From Citroniella saccharovorans (GTDB lineage Bacteria; Bacillota; Clostridia; Tissierellales; Peptoniphilaceae): a stretch of DNA of 64,000 bases. Where the stretch lies: the NCBI RefSeq assembly GCF_035481615.1, contig NZ_JAYKOT010000003.1, positions 930,001 to 994,000 on the forward strand, written 5' to 3'. The notes beneath the pieces are model-generated. The model had not been told where the DNA came from. It did not search any database and saw nothing but the letters and a program-made list of their open reading frames with translations. Of this stretch, positions 8,640 to 18,772 are shown in pieces. Within the stretch, counting starts at the first letter, position 1, and each line of letters starts with the position of its first letter. A program made the position numbers and the translations under genes.

Positions 8640-9507
8640 ACTTCGGGAACCTTAATAGTGATAGGTCTCTATTGTTTAGTGCATCAAAAATTGACCTAAC
8701 ATAAATATCTATTGCTTGATTTACTCGTGTTCTTTTATTATCTATTGTTATCTCCTTATTTAATAAATTAATTAACTCAAACTTTTGCTCTTGATCAAAG
8801 ATCTTTTTAACGCTGTTGTACACATAGTCATCAACTATTGCCCTCCACGGCTCTATGAGATCGCTTGAGAGATTGAATTGGTTAAACATGTTGTCATGAA
8901 ATATTCCAATTTGCGTTATATATCCATTAGATACAACCTGTCTATTTATTGATGAGAGTAGAATTGAGTATCCATAATTTAAGGCAGCGTTTAAATTAGA
9001 ATCGTCACTTCTTGAAAAGTCCTTGCCAAATAGGGCGTTAAAATATACTTTTGCTGCGTGTCCTTCACGATTTGTGCTGTCATAAAATTCAACTTCATCT
9101 ATATATTTTTCTAACAACTTGTATTCGTTTTTCCCACAGGATTTAAGTAGGATCATCTGATTTTTTATTTTTTGCCTGACTATTAGCTGCCAGACATCCC
9201 CTTTTATATAATCGTCCCACTTAATCTGTGATCGGATTTTCTCACTGGTATTGTAGGATGAATAAAATGGGGATACCTCTGCTGTGGGATTCCGCTTTTC
9301 ATCGCAGAATATTAATTTGATTTTGTTTTTGACTATCTCATTTAATAGTGCAAATGTAATAGAGGCCTCGGTCGTATTTACAATAATATGAGATATGTCT
9401 TTTAAGTAAATTTTGTGAACTTTGTTGCCATCTTGCCTGACGACAAGATGGCTTAATTTTAATTCAAGTTTCGCCCTATTTTCTATTACAACAACTCTCC
9501 ATGTCAT
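8629..9507 (-). CDS. cas1: CRISPR-associated integrase Cas1 (type II)
   Basis: 292 aa. Cas1 is the metal-dependent integrase that inserts spacers at the leader-repeat junction. The three metal ligands are in place: Glu148 in NREGHAAKVYF, His204 in GIFHDNMFNQF and Glu219 in DLIEPWR. Length and motif spacing fit type II Cas1. The ATG at 9505-9507 overlaps the cas9 stop codon (ATGA). The protein appears intact and active. Order cas9-cas1-cas2-csn2 defines subtype II-A. Confidence 0.97.
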   Translation of the reverse strand: MTWRVVVIENRAKLELKLSHLVVRQDGNKVHKIYLKDISHIIVNTTEASITFALLNEIVKNKIKLIFCDEKRNPTAEVSPFYSSYNTSEKIRSQIKWDDYIKGDVWQLIVRQKIKNQMILLKSCGKNEYKLLEKYIDEVEFYDSTNREGHAAKVYFNALFGKDFSRSDDSNLNAALNYGYSILLSSINRQVVSNGYITQIGIFHDNMFNQFNLSSDLIEPWRAIVDDYVYNSVKKIFDQEQKFELINLLNKEITIDNKRTRVNQAIDIYVRSIFDALNNRDLSLLRFPKYEL

Positions 9508-12500
9508 AGCTTTATCAAATCCAATTCATTTTCAAATAGTCCAGTTATTGATTGATTAATCAATTTAAACTCATTATAATTAATCTTTTTTGATAGAAGT
9601 GTTTTCCCTGAAGCTTTTATTGGTTTTTTAGTTTTTTTGTTCACGTTCCCTATTAAACTTAAATCAACACCATTATTTATATTTTGGAAAAGTAACAACA
9701 TTTCTTTTAAAACCAAAATTTGATCTTCTTTTTTTAAATTTATAAACAAGTCTCTTCCTGATGCTATTACTTCAGATAAATTCTTAATTCTATATTTAAA
9801 AATAGAGTTATTTAATTTATCAGATAAATTATCGTACAAGCTCAATAAATCTTTTGATTCAATACCATCTGATTTTAGTACTTTGGTATTTTTGTCTTTT
9901 AATTTTCTACTTAAGAACTTTTCTAGTTTTCTTATTGTTCTTTCATCTTTTTTATCAAGAATAAGCTGCACTGCAGAAGCTATTAAATAATAATCATTTG
10001 TTTTTCCTGTTATATTATAGAAAAATCCATCTAATTTTATTAATGAATTAATTTTAATCTTATCTACTAATAATTCTGGATTTTTCAATCCAAGATTTTT
10101 TGTTAAATAATTATAAATCGCATCTTTTTCCCCATTTTTAACTTTATTGTTCACTATTATAGGAATAGTCTCTAAAGTTTTTTCCCTTTCTTTTTTACCG
10201 TCTGACTCAACTAGCGCAAAATATGCTGATCCTGCTTTGTTATAACCACCATATTTATTTATATCGGATTTTTTCGAATTTTCTTTTTGTGGAAACTGAC
10301 CATTTCCTTTTCTCTTCAAATTTTGATTGTAAAGTTCCCCTTTACCTATATAACTCATGCGAGTAAATCTATAGTTGGTCCCCTCAAGCTCTTTTCTGAT
10401 TCTCTTGATGGTAGCATTTTTAACTGCGCCTTTTTCATCGTCTGCTATCCAAGCTGTATAGCCTCCACGCTTTACGTCATACTTAAACATATTCTCTAGG
10501 TTGTAACTTCTGGCTTTTTCTTGTTTTTTGACGAAGTTCATAGGGTCTTTGGTAAATTTTGTATTATAAACACTACCAACGACAATATTTATATAGGCGT
10601 CGTGCATGTGGTGGAGGTCATTTACTGTACGGCATTTTACAATATCAAATTCCTGTCTAAACCTGCTAGCATTTTCTGCCTTTGAGTAAACTATTTCTGA
10701 ATTTTTGCAAATAGTTTTCAATAGATTTGCAGTTTCTTTAGTAGCCTGCCTGGTCTCAACAATTTGCCTAGATATAAACTGAACGAGTTCTTCATCAGTA
10801 AATGGCGTGCGGCGAGTCAGTCTGATGTATTTCTTTTGACCTATTAATCCCTTATCATAAAGTATTTTCCAATAAGCATAGCAATTTTTAGTCAAAACCT
10901 GGTCAGGGATCGGGTATAAATTACCTTTTTTGCTATTTAAATCTTTTTTTACCAAAACTCTGTTTTCAATTGAGTCATCATAAATTTTTGACTTGGGATA
11001 AATATGGTCTTGGTCATAGATGTTTTTAGATGAAAGTTCTGAAATATCAATTGGCTCTAAGCTGTACATACACCTGCCAAGTTGGGTGTAATAAAGATAC
11101 AAGTTATCCCACCTGAATTTTGATTCTTCCTCTCTTTCAATTTCACTTAACAGATAATTGTACCTATCTTCTCCAAGTTCTGCTATAAAGGCTTTTTTGC
11201 CATCCTTATAAAATTTTAATAGCTGATTTTTTCTAGATTCTTTTCTAGCCTTGACTTCTTCTTTCCCCCTGGCCATTTCAATAAAGATTTTTTTGGGGTC
11301 ATTGCCAATAATATTTTTAATTTCATCAACTATCCTTAGACTTTGCCATAACATTCTCTTAACTGAAGGTGATAAATAAAGCTCATCTACCATCTCATAA
11401 GAAAGTTTTCTATCGTCAGCTGGATTGAGCTTTTGAATTTCTTCTGTAAAGGTAAAGCTGGCACTCATTAATTCCATTAAATTTAAATTATACTCACGCA
11501 TAAAATGGATTATAGATCCGCTTTCGCCTGTAATTTTATTGGCACCTTCTAGACCTACGAGTAGTTTTTTACTTAACCTGCCCCAGTCTTTATAATTTAG
11601 GCCCGCCATCTTTTTGATTTCTAAATCTGTAAAATACTTACCATATCTAGCCTTTATTTTCTTTTGCAAGTAAGATTTGTCATCTCCATAGAGTACGACT
11701 AGCTTGATAATTTCTTCGATTTTATCCCTATAGTCGTCGCTGTTAACCTTGTCCCCAACTATTGCTTTAAAATCATTATAAGAATTTAGCCCTTGTTTGA
11801 AATCTCCATCTGTGCCGGACAATAGGATCTCTCCGTTTATATTAAATTCTTTTTTTAGAAGATTAGCTATAGCCTTTAGAGTTACTTTTTTCCTAGTCTT
11901 AAAAAGTTGGCCATAGATTTTCTTCTTCATTTCTTCACTAATGGTTAGGTCATTTAATTTTAAATTGTTGAGTTCGTTTAAAACCATATACTCATTGTAG
12001 ATAAGAGAGGCCTTTGGTAGAACTTTTTCATCTTTTAAATATGTGCATCTGCCAATTAGGCTGTCTATAAACTCTTCCCTTGAAGCATCCAAATCAACTA
12101 CATCTTTAAAATTCCACGGAGTGATTTTGCTCTCCTTTTGCTTTTTAATCCAAGCATATTTTGACTCAGGATTTAATGGGCCAACATAATATGGAATCCT
12201 AAACTCCATAATTGAAGCAATCTTGTCACAGACGCTTCCATATTCATCGCTTGCATTTAAAAACTCATGATGTTTGGATTGATTTTCAAGGATCTTATTA
12301 AGTTCCATAAGTTTCAGTTGATAAGGAATAACTCCGTTATCAGATGATTTTATTTTTGGCATGAAATTTTTCAATTCTATGTCTCTTAACATTTCATCTA
12401 TTAGTTCAAGGTCAGCTTTGCTTCCATTAGCTTCTATAATTTTATCCTTTATAGTTTTTTCTAGATGTTTTTTAGCAAAAATATAAAAAGTCTTCTGGTC

Positions 12501-13637
12501 AGCAAATTCACCTGCTTTTACCCTCTTATTATTAGAAATGCTTGACTTTGTATAAGCCACGTAGTTTTCTGTTGATTTTTCACTTCTAAATATATCTGTA
12601 TAAGCAGCTTTATTATATTCCCTAACTAGTCGTTTAAACTCCTTGAGATCGGCTCCATGCTTGTTGTATCTTTTTACAAAGGCATTAGAAATATATTTAT
12701 TGCCATCCTTTGATCTATCAGCTTCTTTTAATAAATTTTCAAGTATAGATGAGTCATAAATTTCCTTTAAAATATCTATAAGGGCAATTTTATCACCTAA
12801 TGCCAATTCAAGCTTGCTATAGTTTTTATCGTAATCTGCCTTAGAAAACTCCACTGATTCTATTATAGAATCATCAAAGTCTTCTGGATTTTCAAATAAA
12901 TCTGCCAAATTTTGTTTACTACCAATAATAATAGCAGATACAGCATTTAGAAATTTTGTATCCCCAATAATACTTTTTAACTCTTCCTTTTTTGTTTTCT
13001 TTCCGAGAGTTTTATCAGATAGAACTGTAATTAGCTTCTCCATATCTTCATTATTAATTTCAATATCAATATCATAATAATCATGCAAATGTATTAATAG
13101 TTTATTAATTGAATAATTGATTGAACCATTATTTTCAAATTTTTGCCCCTCAAAAATAAAATGACCACGATTTTTAAGTAAATAATGACAGGCTAAATAA
13201 ACCAGTCTAATATCCTTTTTGCTATCATCTTCAATCAAATCCATAAGGAGATGGTGTATGGTTGGATATTTTTTGTGGAAGTCCTTATCTTTAAAATCCT
13301 TATCGTTGAATAAAGTGTACTTGGACTTTAACTTTTGATCTTTGTCTTCCATATAAAGGTCACTGTTATCTAGGCGCAAAAAGAAATTCGGATCTACTTT
13401 AGCAATTTCTTCAGCAAAAAAATCCTGCAATAAATTTATGCGTTCTTTTTTACGGTCGAGCCTACGCCTTGCACCTCTAAAAGTTCGCCTTTCTTCAGCG
13501 ACTTTTGCCTCATCAAAAAGACGCACTCCCCACATCTTCTTGGAGTTAAATTTCAAAACATTGTAAGACTCATCTGTTACTGCCCAACCAACAGATGAAG
13601 TACCAATATCAAGCCCAACATAATAATCCTTAAACAA
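9504..13637 (-). CDS. cas9: CRISPR effector nuclease Cas9 (type II-A)
   Basis: 1377 aa RNA-guided double-strand nuclease. RuvC-I Asp10 is in YVGLDIGTSS. The Arg-rich bridge helix is at about 52-75 (RRTFRGARRRLDRKKER). RuvC-II Glu787 is in FIEMARGKEE. HNH His878 is in YDQDHIYPKS with Asn901 downstream. RuvC-III His1010 and Asp1013 are in LHHMHDAY. All residues needed for cutting both strands are present. The start codon is TTG at 13635-13637 behind an AGGAGG site 10 bases away; no ATG fits. The C-terminal PAM-interacting region (about 1100-1377) is present, but the PAM cannot be read from sequence. A 4.1-kb frame without a single break is notable next to the many broken accessory genes. Confidence 0.99.
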   Translation of the reverse strand: MFKDYYVGLDIGTSSVGWAVTDESYNVLKFNSKKMWGVRLFDEAKVAEERRTFRGARRRLDRKKERINLLQDFFAEEIAKVDPNFFLRLDNSDLYMEDKDQKLKSKYTLFNDKDFKDKDFHKKYPTIHHLLMDLIEDDSKKDIRLVYLACHYLLKNRGHFIFEGQKFENNGSINYSINKLLIHLHDYYDIDIEINNEDMEKLITVLSDKTLGKKTKKEELKSIIGDTKFLNAVSAIIIGSKQNLADLFENPEDFDDSIIESVEFSKADYDKNYSKLELALGDKIALIDILKEIYDSSILENLLKEADRSKDGNKYISNAFVKRYNKHGADLKEFKRLVREYNKAAYTDIFRSEKSTENYVAYTKSSISNNKRVKAGEFADQKTFYIFAKKHLEKTIKDKIIEANGSKADLELIDEMLRDIELKNFMPKIKSSDNGVIPYQLKLMELNKILENQSKHHEFLNASDEYGSVCDKIASIMEFRIPYYVGPLNPESKYAWIKKQKESKITPWNFKDVVDLDASREEFIDSLIGRCTYLKDEKVLPKASLIYNEYMVLNELNNLKLNDLTISEEMKKKIYGQLFKTRKKVTLKAIANLLKKEFNINGEILLSGTDGDFKQGLNSYNDFKAIVGDKVNSDDYRDKIEEIIKLVVLYGDDKSYLQKKIKARYGKYFTDLEIKKMAGLNYKDWGRLSKKLLVGLEGANKITGESGSIIHFMREYNLNLMELMSASFTFTEEIQKLNPADDRKLSYEMVDELYLSPSVKRMLWQSLRIVDEIKNIIGNDPKKIFIEMARGKEEVKARKESRKNQLLKFYKDGKKAFIAELGEDRYNYLLSEIEREEESKFRWDNLYLYYTQLGRCMYSLEPIDISELSSKNIYDQDHIYPKSKIYDDSIENRVLVKKDLNSKKGNLYPIPDQVLTKNCYAYWKILYDKGLIGQKKYIRLTRRTPFTDEELVQFISRQIVETRQATKETANLLKTICKNSEIVYSKAENASRFRQEFDIVKCRTVNDLHHMHDAYINIVVGSVYNTKFTKDPMNFVKKQEKARSYNLENMFKYDVKRGGYTAWIADDEKGAVKNATIKRIRKELEGTNYRFTRMSYIGKGELYNQNLKRKGNGQFPQKENSKKSDINKYGGYNKAGSAYFALVESDGKKEREKTLETIPIIVNNKVKNGEKDAIYNYLTKNLGLKNPELLVDKIKINSLIKLDGFFYNITGKTNDYYLIASAVQLILDKKDERTIRKLEKFLSRKLKDKNTKVLKSDGIESKDLLSLYDNLSDKLNNSIFKYRIKNLSEVIASGRDLFINLKKEDQILVLKEMLLLFQNINNGVDLSLIGNVNKKTKKPIKASGKTLLSKKINYNEFKLINQSITGLFENELDLIKL

Positions 13638-13661
13638 TTTTATAAAACCTCCTTGAAAAAT

Positions 13662-13690
13662 TTGACAAGCAAGTAATCTAATGTTACAAT
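13662..13690 (+). promoter_or_regulatory. tracrRNA promoter
   Basis: Perfect -35 TTGACA (13662-13667), a 17-base spacer and -10 TACAAT (13685-13690) preceded by TGT. It points away from cas9 and begins 25 bases from the cas9 start codon. Confidence 0.85.
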
Positions 13691-13797
13691 GTATATGAAA
13701 TTACATGACGAGTTCAAATAAAAATTTATTCAAACCGCCTATTTAATTATAGGCCGCAGATGTTCTGCATTATGCTTGCTAGCTTGCAAGCTTTTTT
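13691..13797 (+). ncRNA. tracrRNA
   Basis: The anti-repeat is at 13692-13706, where TATATGAAATTACAT is complementary to the crRNA repeat for 15 bases. A bulge (GACG) and a second pairing block AGTTCAAAT follow. Downstream come a nexus-like region, a small hairpin GCAGATGTTCTGC (13756-13768) and a terminator with stem GCTTGC/GCAAGC (13774-13791) followed by T6. Total length is about 100 bases, as expected. It is divergent from cas9. The exact 5' end is uncertain, because a start 7 bases after the -10 would trim part of the anti-repeat. Confidence 0.88.
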
Positions 13798-14151
13798 ATT
13801 GCCCAAAATTAATGCAGTAATTTCCTTCTTGTATTAAAAGCTTAAATCTGAAAAACTTCTATAACACATTTTTATTTTTATACTGATTAATCGCTTTACT
13901 CTATTATATCATACTTATGCTTTTCTTTCATAAATAGAAAGTGTTTTAATTTAATTTTTATAAGTAAAAATAAAAATTTTTTTGTCCATTGTGTTAATCG
14001 GTTTGCTGGTAATTCTCCTTAGGATTGTTGCAGACAAAAAGACAAAGTTTTGATCGGTTTTGTCCGCAATGAAGTCGCATTTGCAAGAGCGTCTCAAGTG
14101 CACAAAAAAGCAAGCACTTTTCATGCTTACTATAAAAATTTATTTCTTTCC
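13798..14151. other. Intergenic region between tracrRNA and the KilA-N gene
   Basis: No gene is seen. On the minus strand, TATAAT at about 13907-13912 is the best -10 for cas9 transcription, with only a weak -35. A terminator for the KilA-N gene lies at 14109-14132. The stretch from 13980 to 14100 has higher GC but no recognisable feature. Confidence 0.35.
14109..14132 (-). terminator. Terminator of the KilA-N gene
   Basis: On the minus strand AAGCA-TGAAAAG-TGCTT is followed by GC and a T6 run, placed 20-45 bases past the original stop of the KilA-N frame. Confidence 0.6.
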
Positions 14152-14922
14152 CTATAATTTTTTAATATCACTATCACCAAGTTTTTTAAGTGACATCAAT
14201 TGTGTCCTAGCAAGATTTCTTAGATCTACATTCTTTTTTTTAACCTATACCTTTACCAATAAGAATTACATTATAGCTTTCCATATTTGCAAGCACCAAT
14301 AACTCATTTAAACTTGCATAGTCTCTCATATTACCTTTTAAATCCTGATTTTTTTCATACCACTCTTTAGCAGTTTTATTAAATATTATTACATTTAGAA
14401 TATCCGCTTCCCTTGCATACTTGAATGATAATTGGTCATTGGTCAAATCTTTAAGAAGGTGTTCTTTTATTGAATCTGTATGAATTTTATAATTAATCTT
14501 TGATATTTCTCTATGAAGATTCCAAGTTAATGATAATTTTGAGTTTTCATCTACTTTTAGTCTTTTGTAATCTTGAATAATATATAGCTTAAATTTCGGA
14601 GAAAGCCAAGATGCAAATTTAAAAGCTATATCTTTATGAGCATATGTGCCACCATATCTGCCTGCTTTTGAAACTATACCTATAGCATCTGTAGATTCTA
14701 TCCATTTTCCTGGGGTCATTGTGAATCTATTTAGTCCCACTTCACTTCTAAACGTACTAAATTGCACACGGTTAAAAATTGGATTATTTAAAATTTCCCA
14801 TAATCCCATAAATTCAAGCGTGTTTCTATTTAAATTTAAAATATCATATTTTAAAAACTGATTACAGGTCTTAGATTTATTAAATTTGCTATCTAAACTA
14901 AAATTACAAATAATTAAAACTC
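14152..14922 (-). pseudogene. KilA-N domain protein, decayed at both ends
   Basis: Phage-type KilA-N proteins are DNA-binding antirepressors or defence-associated proteins of about 270 aa. The core is clear: LEFMGLWEILNNPIFNRVQFSTFRSE, IGIVSKAGRYGGTYAHKDIAF, and LKGNMRDYASLNELLVLANMESYNVILI. The frame extends upstream of the first ATG (14807-14809) with KilA-like residues but has no plausible start. Near the 3' end a T8 run (14234-14241) shifts the frame, giving a TAA; one base removed restores VDLRNLARTQLMSLKKLG to a stop at 14152-14154. It was probably acquired from a phage and is no longer functional. Confidence 0.7.
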
Positions 14923-14923
14923 A

Positions 14924-14962
14924 CAAAAAAAACCGCAGCTTTAAACTACGGTCTGATTTTTT
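14924..14962. terminator. Bidirectional terminator (GACCG-type hairpin)
   Basis: ACCGCAGCTT/AAACTACGGT stem between A8 and T6 runs. It belongs to a family of similar terminators in this window (27.6, 41.6, 46.5 and 50.4 kb). Confidence 0.7.
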
Positions 14963-15327
14963 ATCCTCATGTTAACCACTTAGAACTATTATTTAGTTTA
15001 TTCTTTTTTACAAATGCACCCTATTCGGTGTTATCTTTTTGTTTTCCTTATTGAGATTCAAAATAATTTTTGAGGAAAAATGGATGAAATAGACGAAGTA
15101 CAGGAAGTGCCGTAATGAGGCATACAACAAGTACGCCGCAATGAGGTGCTTTCGAAACGAGCCTAGTTCGCCATTTTTACCAAAAATTTATTCCCATTCT
15201 TCTTTTCCAAACGTACGATATATCCTAAGCACTCAAAATACTTGTTTTTATTTTTTCTAATACAACTAAATACATCTAATTATAGGACGTTTTCAGAATT
15301 TTAGTCCCGTCCCAGTACCAGTACCGG
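14956..15327 (+). repeat. Dispersed 0.37-kb repeat, full copy 1
   Basis: Nearly identical to 21139-21512 over its whole length. Landmarks: AACCACTT(A/G)GAACTATTATTTAG near the left (A) end, a hairpin region near 15118-15145, TATTCCCATTCTTCTTTTCC in the right half, and a right (B) end reading CCCAGTACCAGTACCGG. It encodes no convincing protein. Partial copies of the A or B end occur at 27.65, 33.96, 49.36 and 51.29 kb, all in the same orientation. Confidence 0.85.
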
Positions 15328-15333
15328 ATAAAT

Positions 15334-17268
15334 TTATAAATTATCATCGTTTGTCAAATCATCTTTTAAGCAAAACTCTTCATTAATTTTGATAACCATT
15401 AAAGCAAAAATCTTTAATAATTAATAATAATCACTTTCATGTTCTTCTATGCGTTGATTGTTATTACCATGTAAATACTTATTTCTAATAGCAGGTCCAT
15501 TATCAAATTGCCTGTCATTAAGAATATAGTTTAAATAATCCTGCTCTGGTTTGGAAAAAAGTGTAGATTCAAATATAACTTTTTTATTAGTGATTAGCTC
15601 GTCTAATAAATCACTATTTTTATAATAGGATAAGCTTATCACATCATTATTATAAAAATCCTCTAAAATTCTCACTATTTCCATTCTAAAACGTATATAT
15701 CCATATTTATCTTCATGAATAATATTTTTATCTTTTAGCCAGTTTAGGCTTAAAACCTGATACTCAAAGAAATCTGAAAATAACATATCCTCATTCTTTA
15801 TTAAATCTGCAAAATTATTATAATCTTTCTTGCTTTCAACATAAGCTAGTTCGAATTGATCCGAAAACAATAAGTACGAAATATTTAATAATTCTGTATC
15901 GACTATGTATCCATATTTTTTTACAAAAAAACTTGGAATATCTTCTATTAATGGTGAGTTTCTTGATATTTCTAATAATTCCATATCTATCTCCCCATTA
16001 TTAACAAAAAGCATAAATTGTCTTAAAATTGAATCCAACTCGGAACACATTGTTCTCATTTTTTCCAAAAAAGATGATTTCGAACTTGGTATTAATAGAG
16101 AAAAACCTTCTGCTTTGAACTCTTTATTAAGGTATTCTTCAAAAAACCACTTGAAAATATTTTCCAATCTTTTGTCTAATTTATGAAGTTCATAATAATA
16201 TGATCTAATTTGCATACTAGATATCATTTCTTTAAGCATAAAGGATGCTCCAATCGCGTACTCTCTATTTCCTTTTACGCCAACTAATCTTTCAAGACTT
16301 CCAATGTGATTTTTATTTGATGGAAAAGTTGATCTGAAAAAACGATCTACATATCCAAAAAGATATATGAAATTATTTAGTAGTGTTGGATTATCTAAAT
16401 TTTCTTCTAACCATAAACGACTATATATAATTTTGGGATTCAATTCATCTTCATAAGAAACATCAATCTCTTCTTTGTTATTAGAAAAGCCCACAATAGC
16501 TCCAAATGAAAATCCTGTGCCAGATTCAAAGCTTTTTTCAATAATTCTTTCATGTTGTCTTTTTGACTTTAATCGAATTTTATCACTAATAGGAAACTCT
16601 TTTGTCCCTCGAGATTTAGAAAGTAGAAATAAATAATTCGGGTTAGCATCTTCTCTATCAATATACTTTTATATTATTTCGATTCTCCGATTTGTTTGTA
16701 ATGCACTTGGAATATAATATATCTTATGGTTTCTTTCTTTACTTGCTAGATGATGCGAAATCAAAATATCAGCACTAGACTTAGATTGCTTCATATAATC
16801 ACTAATTTCATTATTATAATATTGAACTATGTCCTTATGCTCTAAGATTATATAAAGTGGAACATTAAATATTTCTAACAAACTTATAAATTCTTCAGGA
16901 GATATATTTTTATAAATTTTATATGTCTCAAACACATCCCAAAAAGAATCCCTATAGTGAATGCTAATTTCAGGATAAAAAGTTTTAATACATAAGTAAT
17001 CAATGTCAGAAAAAAATCTTCCTATTATGGGTCTGAAACTATTTGCCACTGAGGTTAATTTCCTATAGTACTCTTCACTCCATGACTGCAACATAACCTT
17101 AGAATCAAATAATAAACAAATATTATACATTTCCAAAATATTGTTTGTTGTATATCCCGTATTGGTTTCATCAAAAACATTAATTATTTTTTCAGCTTTT
17201 TCCAAGTTCCATCCAATGCTCAAATCCGATTTGCTATAAAACTTCGCTCCAATATACTGTGAATCCAT
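15334..17268 (-). pseudogene. Large HEPN-like putative defence protein with two in-frame TAA codons
   Basis: One reading frame of 645 codons is interrupted by TAA at 16669-16671 (codon 200) and 15421-15423 (codon 616). No frameshift is needed: coding similarity and style continue across both stops (RRIEII-stop-KYIDREDANPNY; ESDYY-stop-LLKIFALMVIKIN). The middle is helical and Glu/Tyr-rich. Near the C-terminus GPAIRNKYLHGN carries Arg-x4-His, the signature of HEPN ribonuclease domains. I place the start at ATG 17266-17268 (AGAGG site) rather than the upstream TTG at 17304. No family recognised; the HEPN motif and its place among defence genes suggest an abortive-infection function. The stop codons imply a recent pseudogene or conditional readthrough. 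Confidence 0.5.
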
Positions 17269-17304
17269 TGATTCAACCTCTTTTCTAACATTATTTGACC
17301 TCAA

Positions 17305-17448
17305 CTACACTCATCTTTGATCTTAATTTTCTCTTATCATATCCTATTATTTTGCTTATCTCAAAACAAGTCGTATCATATCATTAAAATTACCAGAACA
17401 ATTATATTTCTTTTTTGAAAAATTTTTATTATATAAATTTGCCATACT
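17305..17448 (-). other. Spacer between the HEPN-like gene and the ORF6N remnant
   Basis: A possible 29-codon ORF (17356-17445, MANLYNKNFSKKKYNC) has a fair ribosome site but no support as a gene. Confidence 0.25.
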
Positions 17449-18120
17449 CTACCTCACTTTATTTACCAAACTATTAACTAAATCTTCATCTTCTATCTTT
17501 GTAATTCCAAAGCTCTTTTTACCAGCATCTTTGATAAAAGCTCCAATATGATAAACTTCTACTTTATCTATGATTAAAAATCTATCGTGAAAATCTGTTG
17601 TAGTTTTAACTGATAGCTTTGGATATTGAGCATTAAATTTCGTTATATCTTTTGTTGATAGATTTCCTTTTCCTGCTGTCATAATTACAACATCTACACT
17701 CTTATTCTTCTTGCAAAGAATATTTAAGGTGTTGACATCGACATAGTTGTCAATCAAAATTATTTCTTAATTAGCCTTTTTAACAAGTCCTACAATAAAG
17801 CTAAACGCATCATAAATTTGCCCATCGAAAAAGATATTTTGCTTAACCTCAGTATTGGTAGCTAAATAATTAAATACTTCTTCCAGATTCTTATCTGTTT
17901 CCAATTGCTTTAACTCAATCCTATCCAATCTTGAAAACAGCTCTTGATTGGAAATCAAAAATCTTCTCATCTCCACAAAAGCTATTCATAATTTTAATAC
18001 TGACTTCGACTGCTACATCACTTTTAAGAACAGCAGAAAGCATGGCGATACCTTGTTCTGTAAATCCATATGGCATATATCTTCTGCCACCATAATTATT
18101 ATTGGAACTTGAGCTTCCAT
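17449..18120 (-). pseudogene. ORF6N-domain protein, frameshifted and with an in-frame stop
   Basis: Phage-derived ORF6N/KilA-type proteins are about 280 aa. Recognisable parts: NNNYGGRRYMPYGFTEQGIAMLS (frame 1); after a one-base insertion near AATAGCTTTTG, MRRFLISNQELFSRLDRIELKQ...DAFSFIVGLVKKAN; then TAA where Lys is expected (17767-17769); then IILIDNYVDVNTL...FHDRFLIIDK...FGITKI to the natural end. The C-terminal part resembles a phospholipase-D-like fold (HDRFLIID), as usual in this family. The N-terminal third is missing: it begins right after the XRE gene at 18141. Non-functional. Confidence 0.7.
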
Positions 18121-18140
18121 TTTGTCACCTCAAGTTTTGT

Positions 18141-18350
18141 TTATTTCTTTTGCTCTATAATTGAAACCGTATCTCCAAAATCAACACCTAATTTGGTTCC
18201 GATACGATATAAAACATCCATGCTAACAAACTCTCCTCTGCCCATTTTGGATATAGTTGCAGGAGATAGTTCACAAGCATTTGCCAAAGCTTTTTTATTC
18301 ATATTTTTGTCTATTAAAACTTTCCACAATCCATTATAACTGACTTTCAT
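18141..18350 (-). CDS. Small XRE-family transcriptional regulator
   Basis: 69 aa, a single Cro/CI helix-turn-helix: MKVSYNGLWKVLIDKNMNKKALANACELSPATISKMGRGEFVSMDVLYRIGTKL is broken here only by description, with helices at about 19-26 (ALANACEL) and 30-38 (TISKMGRGE). Proteins of this kind commonly control nearby phage, defence or methylase genes. Downstream in the same direction is the truncated ORF6N gene, so its original partner is probably lost. The frame is complete. Confidence 0.75.
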   Translation of the reverse strand: MKVSYNGLWKVLIDKNMNKKALANACELSPATISKMGRGEFVSMDVLYRIGTKLGVDFGDTVSIIEQKK

Positions 18351-18448
18351 ATTTTCACTCGTAAATTATAGGTTTATGAAGTTATTTTATATATTATAGC
18401 ATTTTTTACTATATTTTTTAAGAGCTAAATTTTGAAAGAAGTTTATTT

Positions 18449-18772
18449 TTGTATCCAACAAATTACTTCTTCCGCTTCAGCAATAATGAAGTACATAAAG
18501 AATATCCAATATTAAACTCGATATCATCATTTGGAGCAAATTTGTTTTCTTTGATATTAGGAATTATTGCTTGTAGTTTAATAGATAAAAAATTAATTCA
18601 AAATAGAGTTAAAATATATGCAATAGCAATAGCAGTTTTAATACTTGTTTTCATTGTAATCGTAATAATAAAAATATATATTTACTTTAATATAAAAGAT
18701 AAATATGCAAATCAAAATCGAAAATTAATTATAGAGTTGAAGCGAATAAAATTATTAAATAGAATCATATAA
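18449..18772 (+). CDS. Hypothetical small membrane protein
   Basis: 107 codons from a TTG, one of the few plus-strand frames not overlapping another gene. Two hydrophobic segments are visible: ANLFSLILGIIACSLI (about 29-44) and a long one at about 54-78 (IYAIAIAVLILVFIVIVIIK), followed by a basic C-terminus. The ribosome site is weak and the frame is open upstream to 18420, so it may be the tail of a decayed gene. No family recognised. Confidence 0.35.
   Translation: MYPTNYFFRFSNNEVHKEYPILNSISSFGANLFSLILGIIACSLIDKKLIQNRVKIYAIAIAVLILVFIVIVIIKIYIYFNIKDKYANQNRKLIIELKRIKLLNRII

Noticed and set aside
10287..10499. Plus-strand ORF inside cas9
   Set aside because: Fully antisense to the conserved RuvC-III region of cas9, with no independent signal.
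17356..17445. 29-codon ORF with a fair ribosome site
   Set aside because: Too short and without homology signal; likely chance in the spacer of decayed genes.
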